From positions 1-6,426 of the forward strand of contig MHEL01000129.1 of NCBI GenBank assembly GCA_001803815.1: a DNA stretch of 6,426 nt. Reading direction: 5' to 3'. A program made the translations under genes and the position numbers. This DNA comes from Nitrospirae bacterium RBG_19FT_COMBO_42_15 (GTDB lineage Bacteria > Nitrospirota > CAKKRA01 > 9FT-COMBO-42-15). Below the pieces are notes generated by a model. It was not told where the DNA came from. It worked only from the letters and a program-made list of their open reading frames with translations, and searched no databases. Below, piece after piece: positions 1 to 4,730 of the stretch; the first letter of the stretch is position 1, and the number at the start of each line of letters is the position of its first letter.

Positions 1-1
1 T

Positions 2-379
2 ATCGGCGCTGTTTTAATAAAAGGGGCAAAGGCGCCTGTGCTTGTTGCAAAAGAAATGGTAAAGAAGATGAGGAAGGGCTCTGTTATAGTTGATATATCT
101 ATAGACCAGGGCGGCTGTGTTGAGACGATGAGGCCTACAACACATTCAAATCCTGTATATGATGTTTATGGAGTAATCCACTATGGCGTAACAAATATTC
201 CCGGCGCTGTGCCGAGGACAGCTACATTTGCATTAACAAATGCAGCGCTTCCATATATTAAAAAACTTGCTGATAAAGGTTTAAATATAATAAAAGAGGA
301 TTCTGCGCTTGCAAAGGGTGTTAATATCTCAAAAGGCAAAATCACCTACCCTGCAATAGCAGAGTCGCTCAAAGACTGA
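2..379 (+). CDS. ald: Alanine dehydrogenase, C-terminal part (5' end outside window)
   Basis: The protein catalyses NAD-dependent reversible deamination of L-alanine to pyruvate and ammonia, in the cytoplasm. The reading frame is open from position 2 to a TGA at 377-379, giving about 125 residues of a family usually near 370, so only the C-terminal third is present. Visible family signatures are [17 protein letters not shown], and [12 protein letters not shown] followed by LTNAALPY. The Asp of IDQGG (fragment residue 35, codon 104-106) and the Asn of TNIPG (residue 65) are 30 residues apart, the same spacing as Asp270 and Asn300 of the Mycobacterium tuberculosis enzyme. The GTG at 38 is an internal Val, not a start. 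The gene converges on the PilZ gene with a 34-base gap in which I see no strong terminator hairpin. The family call is firm; the closest alternative is the related transhydrogenase alpha subunit, which fits these motifs less well. Confidence 0.95.
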   Translation: MGAVLIKGAKAPVLVAKEMVKKMRKGSVIVDISIDQGGCVETMRPTTHSNPVYDVYGVIHYGVTNIPGAVPRTATFALTNAALPYIKKLADKGLNIIKEDSALAKGVNISKGKITYPAIAESLKD

Positions 380-413
380 ATGGAAAAATTGAAATGGCAA
401 AGGTATATCTCTT

Positions 414-791
414 TCATCCTCCCTTCTTCACCCAATCATCAATCAGCTTTTTCTTTTCGTCTATCATGTCAAGGAATTTGAGGCCCATGCCGGGTTCATA
501 ATTTGACTTCATGTGCATCTGTGGATCAAAACGCCTTGACCACATAACCTCTGCTGTGCAACTGATTATAATATCAGTTCCGGGAAGGGTAAACTCAATT
601 GGAAATTTTTCGCCAACCAGCTTTGGCGTGAAAGATGAGATAAATAGGCCCCCCTGGCTTATATTTCTTGCATAACCAAAAAAGGCCTTGCTGCGATATT
701 TACCATGAACCTTAAGAACAAGCATGTGGGTCCTTAAAGCCCTTCTTTTATCAGCCTTTGGTATCTGTTTTTGAGGCTCCCTTTGCTCCAT
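414..791 (-). CDS. PilZ domain protein (putative c-di-GMP receptor)
   Basis: This 125-residue protein is essentially a single PilZ domain, a fold that binds cyclic di-GMP and passes the signal to motility, exopolysaccharide or other outputs. Both binding motifs are recognisable: the Arg motif R16-RAL-R20, and the second motif N43-I-S45-Q-G-G48, which fits [D/N]xSxxG with Asn in place of the commoner Asp. The C-terminal part has the usual beta strands (GEKFPIEFTLPG, ISCTAEVMW) and GMGLKFLDM, ending in a charged helix. There is no signal peptide or membrane segment, so it should be cytosolic. It is the last gene of the - strand run, 34 bases after the phosphoesterase gene. Its ATG follows AGAGGT at a suitable distance. 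No effector domain is attached and the neighbours do not reveal the output. c-di-GMP binding is inferred from the motifs; some PilZ proteins do not bind it. Confidence 0.88.
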   Translation of the reverse strand: MEQREPQKQIPKADKRRALRTHMLVLKVHGKYRSKAFFGYARNISQGGLFISSFTPKLVGEKFPIEFTLPGTDIIISCTAEVMWSRRFDPQMHMKSNYEPGMGLKFLDMIDEKKKLIDDWVKKGG

Positions 792-825
792 AAAGACCTC
801 TTAAAAAACTTGCAAGAAAATTTAA

Positions 826-1206
826 TTATTTAGTCTGTTCAGTAGTCTTAAAGAACAACCACTGGTCTCCCTTTGTATGTATCAGGGCATATTTCCCTTT
901 AAGCCTTTCGCCATTTAAGTCTACAACAATCTTATCCTTTTCACGAGTATGAAGGATATATTTTCCATTATCCCATATCTCCACCCTGCCAGCGCCATAA
1001 TTTCCTTCTGGTATTATGCCTTCAAAGTCCTTATAGCTAAGCTCATGGTCTTCAACTGCAATTGCAAGCCTCTTTGTCCCTGTCTTTATTGGCGGCTCTT
1101 TAGGCACTGCCCAGCTCTTTAAAATACCATCCATCTCAAGCCTTAGGTCATAATGCAGATGCGTTGCATAGTGCTTATGGACAACAAAGCTGAGGGATTC
1201 AGTCAT
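826..1206 (-). CDS. Stand-alone DNA ligase D-type 3'-phosphoesterase (PE) domain protein
   Basis: This 126-residue protein consists only of the 3'-phosphoesterase domain that is usually the N-terminal module of bacterial LigD. LigD PE removes 3'-phosphate and 3'-ribonucleoside ends so that broken DNA can be extended and sealed. The diagnostic blocks are FVVHKHYATHLHYDLRLEMDG, WAVPKEPP, VEDHELSY and FEGIIPEGNYGAGRVEIWDNG. By motif position, H12, H18, D20, R22, H54 and Y58 match His42, His48, Asp50, Arg52, His84 and Tyr88 of Pseudomonas aeruginosa LigD with identical spacing, so the active site looks intact. It is shorter than the LigD module because it starts almost directly at the core. No polymerase, ligase or Ku gene is in the window. 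It begins 7 bases after the moaB stop, with AAGGT overlapping that stop as the likely ribosome binding site. Family assignment is strong; a role in DNA repair here is inference. Confidence 0.93.
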   Translation of the reverse strand: MTESLSFVVHKHYATHLHYDLRLEMDGILKSWAVPKEPPIKTGTKRLAIAVEDHELSYKDFEGIIPEGNYGAGRVEIWDNGKYILHTREKDKIVVDLNGERLKGKYALIHTKGDQWLFFKTTEQTK

Positions 1207-1213
1207 AAAGACC

Positions 1214-1720
1214 TTACCTGTTTACTTCCCAGATTAGATGCCCAAGCTCCGGGAGAATTAATTTCTCCATTGCAAGCCTTACAGCAGATTCTGAACCTGG
1301 AATGGAGATTATAATCTTATCTTTATATACACCAGCGCTTGCCCTGCTCATGATTGCTGCTGAACCTATCTCCTGAAAGGAGAGATATCTAAAGATCTCA
1401 CCAAAACCTTCTAATCTCTTTTCAAGCAGGCTGTCTACTGCCTCAAAGGTTGTATCCCTTTTTGAGATGCCTGTGCCTCCATTAATTATAATTGCTTGGA
1501 TATATTTACCAGTTATTGCCTCTGCAACAGTATCTCTTATAAGAACAGGCACATCTTGTAGAATCTTATAATCTGCAATTATATGGCCATTCTCCTTTAA
1601 AAGAGTCTGGATTAATTTTCCGCTTGAATCAGTCTCCTCTGTTCTTGTATCGCTTACTGTTATGACCATGCAGTTTACATTCTTTACAGCCTTTTCTTTA
1701 TGTTCCTTATGACCCAACAA
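1214..1720 (-). CDS. moaB: Molybdenum cofactor biosynthesis protein MoaB/Mog family
   Basis: A cytosolic member of the MoaB/Mog family, which acts on molybdopterin, adenylating it before metal insertion in the Mog/Cnx1G type. Motifs in order are ITVSDTR (20-26), INGGTG (79-84), RDTTFEA (88-94), GEIFRYLSFQEIGSAAIMSRASAG (107-130, given as a landmark for the C-terminal core) and IPGS (140-143). The length of 168 residues is normal. The start is a TTG at 1718-1720, supported by AAAGGGGG just upstream, which overlaps the TAA of rlpA; the first ATG would be codon 18, too close to the conserved core. It lies 9 bases after rlpA and 7 bases before the phosphoesterase gene. No other molybdenum genes are present. 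MoaB and Mog cannot be separated from one sequence, but the compact length favours the MoaB label. Confidence 0.93.
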   Translation of the reverse strand: MLGHKEHKEKAVKNVNCMVITVSDTRTEETDSSGKLIQTLLKENGHIIADYKILQDVPVLIRDTVAEAITGKYIQAIIINGGTGISKRDTTFEAVDSLLEKRLEGFGEIFRYLSFQEIGSAAIMSRASAGVYKDKIIISIPGSESAVRLAMEKLILPELGHLIWEVNR

Positions 1721-1723
1721 ACG

Positions 1724-1731
1724 CCCCCTTT
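1724..1731 (-). promoter_or_regulatory. Ribosome binding site deciding the TTG start of moaB
   Basis: On the - strand AAAGGGGG stands three bases before the TTG at 1718-1720. It overlaps the TAA stop of the upstream rlpA gene (1730-1732). No other start with a comparable site lies before the conserved VSDTR motif, so this site is the main reason for accepting a TTG start. Confidence 0.6.
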
Positions 1732-2425
1732 AATCCCTTACTGTTATAAATATCGTATAATTCTGAGCCTCAAGCTCGTCTGCCACTTTAAGCGCATCTT
1801 TTTCGCTCTCAAATGCCCCTACCCTTACACGATAAAATTTCTGGATATTAGTATCATATGAAATTATGTGAACATCTTTATACCTGTTTTCCAGCAGAGA
1901 CTTTAACCTTACCGCGTTTTCCTTTTCAACAAATGCGCCGACCTGAATTGTAAACAACCCTGTGCTGCTGACCCTGCCTGCTGAAGCCTTGCCCTTTGTT
2001 GTCTGATACGGAACATTCCCGATTATTTCTAACTCCACCCTGCCGACACCTGCTTCTACCATGCCAAGCTCTTTTGCAGCGCCGTATGAAAGGTCTAAAA
2101 AACGGCCCCTTATAAAGGGGCCTCTGTCATTTACCTTTACCTTTATCTCTTTTCCATTCTCTAAGTTTGTTACCCTTGCATAAACACCAAGCGGAAGTGT
2201 CTTGTGTGCTGCCGTAAGCTTGTACATATCATATACTTCGCCATTTGCAGTCTTTCTCCCATGAAAGTCCTTTCCATACCATGAGGCAAGACCCCGCTCA
2301 GTGTATCCTTCTTTGTAATATCCCGCCTTCCTCGGCCCTGCGCAGGAAAATGTAAGCAGTAAAACTGAAAGAAATATTGTAAAGTGAAAACTGTGAATTT
2401 TAAATTTTAAATTATTTGAATTCAC
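1730..2425 (-). CDS. rlpA: RlpA-like septal lytic transglycosylase with SPOR domain (lipoprotein)
   Basis: RlpA proteins cleave naked glycan strands at the division septum; the SPOR domain recruits them to peptidoglycan lacking stem peptides. Counting from a GTG at 2423-2425 (231 residues), a basic and hydrophobic signal ends at Cys28 in LTFSC, a lipobox-like site with Leu at -4 instead of -3. The double-psi beta-barrel domain spans about 45-135 ([33 protein letters not shown]). Glu63, His74 and Asp100 have the same spacing as Glu120, His131 and Asp157 of Pseudomonas RlpA, so catalysis looks possible. The SPOR domain covers about 156-231 ([17 protein letters not shown]). The start is uncertain: a TTG at 2444-2446 adds seven residues, and neither start has a strong ribosome binding site. 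The 5' end lies in an AT-rich inverted repeat. It is followed 9 bases later by moaB. Confidence 0.93.
   Translation of the reverse strand: MNSNNLKFKIHSFHFTIFLSVLLLTFSCAGPRKAGYYKEGYTERGLASWYGKDFHGRKTANGEVYDMYKLTAAHKTLPLGVYARVTNLENGKEIKVKVNDRGPFIRGRFLDLSYGAAKELGMVEAGVGRVELEIIGNVPYQTTKGKASAGRVSSTGLFTIQVGAFVEKENAVRLKSLLENRYKDVHIISYDTNIQKFYRVRVGAFESEKDALKVADELEAQNYTIFITVRD
2393..2425. repeat. AT-rich inverted repeat in the 5' end of rlpA
   Basis: GTGAATT at 2393-2399 is the exact reverse complement of AATTCAC at 2419-2425, with a 19-base loop made of near-repeated TTTAAA blocks. A second short pair continues outward (AAACT just left of the first arm, AGTTT to the right beyond a 6-base bulge). The sequence around it, to about 2470, is unusually AT-rich and low in complexity compared with its neighbours. 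The repeat covers the possible rlpA start codon and signal-peptide codons. It may be a translation-modulating hairpin, a remnant of a dispersed intergenic repeat, or chance in AT-rich DNA. Confidence 0.45.
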
Positions 2426-2480
2426 TCTTAAAGTTTCCAATCGCAAATCTTCAATTTACGAACTTTTTCTTATCACTGCT

Positions 2481-2729
2481 TTAAGCTGCCCCTTCTGCTG
2501 CCTTTGGCGCCTCTTCCTTTTTCTCCTCTGCTGCTTCAGCCTTCTTGCCTGCCAATTTTGCCTTTAGCCTTGTCTCAGCAGAAGCAATAGACTTTACCCT
2601 TCTTTGGGTCTTTTTAAGCCTTTTGCGGAGCTTTTTCAGAATCTCCTTTTTCTTTTCATCACTGCTAAACTTCTTTGCCTTTTCTTGCAGCCTGACAACC
2701 TTCTCCTTTAACTTAACAACATCTGCCAT
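2481..2729 (-). CDS. Small Lys/Ala-rich basic protein of unknown function
   Basis: I do not recognise this 82-residue protein. It has 22 Lys and 6 Arg (about a third of the residues), 14 Ala, one aromatic residue (Phe21), and no Cys, Trp or Tyr. Residues 4-63 read as one long amphipathic, possibly coiled-coil helix, with the most basic stretch at 26-46 (KKLRKRLKKTQRR). Residues 64-82 switch to an Ala/Glu/Lys tail like those of histone H1-like bacterial proteins. The estimated net charge is about +15, which suggests binding to nucleic acid or another polyanion; that is inference from composition only. It is very likely a real gene: the ATG at 2727-2729 has a strong AAAGGAGGG upstream, the ORF is compact, and it sits 21 bases after queE. 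No signal peptide or membrane segment is seen. Confidence 0.8.
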   Translation of the reverse strand: MADVVKLKEKVVRLQEKAKKFSSDEKKKEILKKLRKRLKKTQRRVKSIASAETRLKAKLAGKKAEAAEEKKEEAPKAAEGAA

Positions 2730-2738
2730 AAAAAAAAT

Positions 2739-2747
2739 CCCTCCTTT
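2739..2747 (-). promoter_or_regulatory. Strong ribosome binding site of the small basic protein
   Basis: AAAGGAGGG lies between the queE stop and the ATG at 2727-2729. It is separated from the ATG by GA-free spacer of one A and eight consecutive T, so GGAGG ends ten bases before the start. It is one of the two best Shine-Dalgarno sites in the window, which suggests the small protein is made in quantity. The T8 run is not preceded by a hairpin, so I do not read it as a terminator. Confidence 0.7.
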
Positions 2748-2750
2748 ATT

Positions 2751-3386
2751 TTATACTCCCCGCATCTCGGGGTGCCATATCAGCTTGTGAAGCTGTATTT
2801 GAAGCCTTACATTAAGATTATCCTCTAATATCCATTCTGCCATCTCCCTCGGCTCTATCTCGCCATAGACAGGTGAAATAAGAATATTACATCTTTCTAT
2901 CAGATTATATCTGTCTATAATCCCCTTTGCCCAATTATAATCATCTCTGTCTTTTATTACAAATTTTATCTCATCTGATTTTAACAGATAATTGAGATTA
3001 TTAAAATACATCTGCCCTGATTCGCCGCTGCTTGGGCACTTGATATCTATAATCTTAACAACCATCGTATCCACACTGCTTAAATCCATGCTGCCGTTTG
3101 TCTCAAGAGAAACTTTATAACCGGAAATAAGGAGTCTGTCCATTAATTCATAAACATCGCCTTGAAGCATAGGCTCGCCGCCGGTAATCTGAACAAATTG
3201 CAGCCCAAATGCGTTTACCCTGCCTATCACCTCATCAACGGTTAAATCAACGGCTTCGTCGTAAGCATATTTTGTGTCGCACCATTGGCACCGCAGATTA
3301 CACCCTGTCAGCCTGACAAAGAGTGTTGGCAGTCCTGCAAAGGATGATTCTCCCTGAATGCTTTTGAATATTTCATTTATCTTCAT
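2751..3386 (-). CDS. queE: 7-carboxy-7-deazaguanine synthase (radical SAM)
   Basis: QueE converts 6-carboxy-tetrahydropterin to 7-carboxy-7-deazaguanine, the ring-contraction step on the way to preQ0 and queuosine in tRNA. The 211-residue length is normal. The N terminus has the family signature IFKSIQGESSFAG (6-18), followed by the radical SAM cluster motif C29-x3-C33-x2-C36 in CNLRCQWCD. The SAM-binding ITGGEP block follows, then LETNGS, and the C terminus ends with the typical LQLHKLIWHPEMRG-like segment (here QIQLHKLIWHPEMRG). The ATG overlaps the TGA of the PEGA gene in an ATGA junction (3383-3386), and AAAAGGA lies directly before it, so the two are probably translationally coupled. queC, queD and queF are not in the window. 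The 7-deazaguanine product can also feed DNA modification systems, but nothing nearby points to that. Confidence 0.96.
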   Translation of the reverse strand: MKINEIFKSIQGESSFAGLPTLFVRLTGCNLRCQWCDTKYAYDEAVDLTVDEVIGRVNAFGLQFVQITGGEPMLQGDVYELMDRLLISGYKVSLETNGSMDLSSVDTMVVKIIDIKCPSSGESGQMYFNNLNYLLKSDEIKFVIKDRDDYNWAKGIIDRYNLIERCNILISPVYGEIEPREMAEWILEDNLNVRLQIQLHKLIWHPEMRGV

Positions 3387-4069
3387 TCCTTTTCCAGCCT
3401 TATTCCAAGATGAAAGCCCTTGCCGTCCTTTATCTCAATCTCAATTGATTGTGTCTTGTATCCGCTCTTTTTGAATTCAAGCCTGTGTCTGCCTGCAGAG
3501 AGTTCTATATCCCCTCCCTTTTTCTTCAAATCTTCGCCTGTGCCGCTTAACTTGCCGTCAACATAAACCTCTGTTGAAGCTGGTTCAATCTCCAAAGAAA
3601 CAACCCCTTTGCCATTAGCAGGCTCTTCTGCCTTAGGCAGCGGTTCTTTTTCTCCTGCAGCCTTAACCATCTTGAAATTTATGTTTATCATCTGCCCTGG
3701 ATTTATATAAAGCTCCTGTGAAAATGGCTCATAACCTTCCATTTTGAATTCAATCTTGTGGCTGCCGAGCTGGACAGAAAGATACCTCGGAAAACCGTCA
3801 TAGTCATCTGCTGTGCCGGCATATTTTCCATCTAAATATACCTTTGCCTCTTCTGGCTCAACATCTGTATCTACATAGCCCCAGTTTGGCGGAGACGGCG
3901 GATACCTATACCAGTAAGGGTCGTATGGGTACCCATATGGATCATAAGGGTATACAAAGATACGCGGTCCAATAAAGATATGCCCCCTGCTCCTGTGGTC
4001 TGCAAAGAGGGGTGAAAAGATGCTTAGAATGAGAACTGATGCAAATATTATGATGAAAAACCTTCTCAT
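3383..4069 (-). CDS. Secreted protein with two PEGA domains and a Tyr/Pro-rich tract
   Basis: This is a predicted exported protein of 228 residues; its function is unknown. Residues 1-23 form a signal peptide (MRRFF, a long hydrophobic run, then SPLFA before DH), probably cut by signal peptidase I after Ala23. Residues 39-65 are a Tyr/Pro-rich segment with repeated PYDPY and YPY units (nine Tyr and eight Pro). Two PEGA domains follow, at about 65-134 (DVEPEEAKVYLDGKYAGT to the INPG region) and 156-228 (IEPASTEVYVDGKLSGTG to the end), joined by a Pro/Glu/Lys linker. PEGA domains are small surface beta folds, usually thought to bind other proteins or carbohydrate. I chose the ATG at 4067-4069 because a near-perfect AAGGAGGTGA ends five bases upstream; the in-frame GTG at 4076-4078 lies inside that site. 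It overlaps queE by four bases. Confidence 0.88.
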   Translation of the reverse strand: MRRFFIIIFASVLILSIFSPLFADHRSRGHIFIGPRIFVYPYDPYGYPYDPYWYRYPPSPPNWGYVDTDVEPEEAKVYLDGKYAGTADDYDGFPRYLSVQLGSHKIEFKMEGYEPFSQELYINPGQMININFKMVKAAGEKEPLPKAEEPANGKGVVSLEIEPASTEVYVDGKLSGTGEDLKKKGGDIELSAGRHRLEFKKSGYKTQSIEIEIKDGKGFHLGIRLEKE

Positions 4070-4074
4070 AAAAA

Positions 4075-4084
4075 TCACCTCCTT
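4075..4084 (-). promoter_or_regulatory. Shine-Dalgarno fused to a stop codon, sets the PEGA gene start
   Basis: AAGGAGGTGA on the - strand matches the anti-Shine-Dalgarno of 16S rRNA almost completely, with GGAGG eight bases from the ATG at 4067-4069. Its last three bases are the TGA stop of the upstream DUF507 gene. It shows that the GTG inside it is not the start of the PEGA gene and that translation of the two genes is likely linked. Confidence 0.8.
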
Positions 4085-4347
4085 TTATTTAATTCCTCTC
4101 TAAAAAACTTCTGATACAATACGCTCCACTCTGAGCCGCCCTCTATAATCTTCTTTGAATATGAGTCAAGTTTCCTTCTGACAATCACATCTATCTCGTC
4201 ATCCAGTCTTATCTCTGAATTAATTATCCTCTTCATCTCCTTTAATATCTTTATCTCATCAACAAGCAGCTTTGCAGGCTTATCCTTTTTTATCCCATTC
4301 AAGAGAAGATGGGTGATATGGCTTATCTTATCATCTGAAAGCATCAT
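4075..4347 (-). CDS. DUF507 family protein, second copy
   Basis: This 90-residue, mostly helical, soluble protein belongs to DUF507 (Pfam PF04368), a family without assigned function. It aligns without a gap along its whole length with the protein encoded just upstream: 24 of 90 positions are identical by my count, including LS(x3)IS at the N terminus, II(x2)E(x2)L(x1)D(x1)I in the middle and Y(x1)K(x1)I(x2)G near 63-70. It therefore looks like an old tandem duplicate. The ATG shares one base with the TAA of the first copy (TAATG at 4345-4349), and a second ATG follows immediately, so the N terminus could be one residue shorter. A GGAG element lies about ten bases upstream, inside the preceding gene. 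No signal peptide, Cys pair or enzyme motif is visible. Confidence 0.85.
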   Translation of the reverse strand: MMLSDDKISHITHLLLNGIKKDKPAKLLVDEIKILKEMKRIINSEIRLDDEIDVIVRRKLDSYSKKIIEGGSEWSVLYQKFFREELNKRR

Positions 4348-4628
4348 TACAAGACCACTCCACGTTCTTTGATTAATTTGTTCTTAATCATATTAAACAT
4401 CTTGCTATAATCAATATCCCCCTTGTCAATCTCCTTCTCGTATACCTTTAAAAGCTCCTTTACTTCTTGATTTATCTTATCCTCCAGCATCAATTCATCT
4501 GTAATTATATGCTCAAACCTTGAGACAAACTGCTCTTTTGGAATTAAAGGCTCAACATATTTTCTCTCTATCAGCTTATTAACCAATTCCTTTGATATAA
4601 ATGAAATCCGCTCCTTTGAAAGCTTCAT
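4347..4628 (-). CDS. DUF507 family protein, first copy
   Basis: This 93-residue DUF507 (Pfam PF04368) protein is the first gene after the divergent promoter. It is predicted helical and highly charged (many Glu and Lys), with no membrane segment and no catalytic motif I can recognise; function unknown. The ATG at 4626-4628 is supported by GAGGAG seven bases upstream. It is the paralogue of the next gene, with which it overlaps by one base, so the two are probably made in similar amounts and could form a heteromer; that is inference. As a promoter-proximal gene it may set expression for the whole - strand run. Confidence 0.85.
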   Translation of the reverse strand: MKLSKERISFISKELVNKLIERKYVEPLIPKEQFVSRFEHIITDELMLEDKINQEVKELLKVYEKEIDKGDIDYSKMFNMIKNKLIKERGVVL

Positions 4629-4648
4629 CTAATTTCTCCTCTATTGCC

Positions 4649-4677
4649 ATAATACCAAAATTTCTCTTTTATTGCAA
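4649..4677 (-). promoter_or_regulatory. Sigma70-type promoter for the - strand gene run
   Basis: On the - strand, TTGCAA (4677-4672) is followed after exactly 17 bases by TATTAT (4654-4649), each four or five of six bases from consensus. Transcription would start near 4642, leaving a leader of about 14 bases that contains the GAGGAG ribosome binding site of the first DUF507 gene. It is the only good promoter I see upstream of that gene in the 102-base divergent region. Confidence 0.65.
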
Positions 4678-4691
4678 TGGATTAAATGTGA

Positions 4692-4721
4692 TTGACTCTT
4701 AATATTTGCTCGTGATAAAGT
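4692..4721 (+). promoter_or_regulatory. Candidate extended -10 promoter for nrdJ
   Basis: TTGACT (4692-4697) is followed after 18 bases by TAAAGT (4716-4721), preceded by TG at 4713-4714 as in extended -10 promoters. The predicted start near 4728 leaves almost no leader before the nrdJ ATG at 4731. I see no NrdR-box pair and no room for a cobalamin riboswitch. The match is moderate, and TATATT at 4721-4726 could be an alternative -10 without a well-spaced -35. Confidence 0.35.
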
Positions 4722-4730
4722 ATATTTAAT

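Noticed and set aside
380..413. Possible bidirectional terminator between ald and the PilZ gene
   Set aside because: Only a 4-base AAAG/CTTT stem with an 8-base loop could be found, with no GC-rich stem and no T run; too weak to call.
792..825. CTTGCAAG followed by a T run before the PilZ gene, resembling a terminator
   Set aside because: The palindrome has no loop and only four base pairs per arm, so it cannot form a normal terminator hairpin.
2545..2790. Open frame on the + strand opposite the small basic protein
   Set aside because: It is antisense to the Lys-rich gene; its Phe/Ser/Leu-rich product is what the complement of Lys/Glu codons gives. The - strand gene has the strong ribosome binding site.
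2751..3386. queE as part of a DNA 7-deazaguanine modification island
   Set aside because: No dpd-type, queC/queD or restriction genes occur in the window; the neighbours are housekeeping-like, so ordinary queuosine synthesis is the simpler reading.
4629..4730. Cobalamin riboswitch or NrdR box controlling nrdJ
   Set aside because: The whole divergent region is 102 bases, far too short for a cobalamin riboswitch, and I could not find paired NrdR-box sequences.
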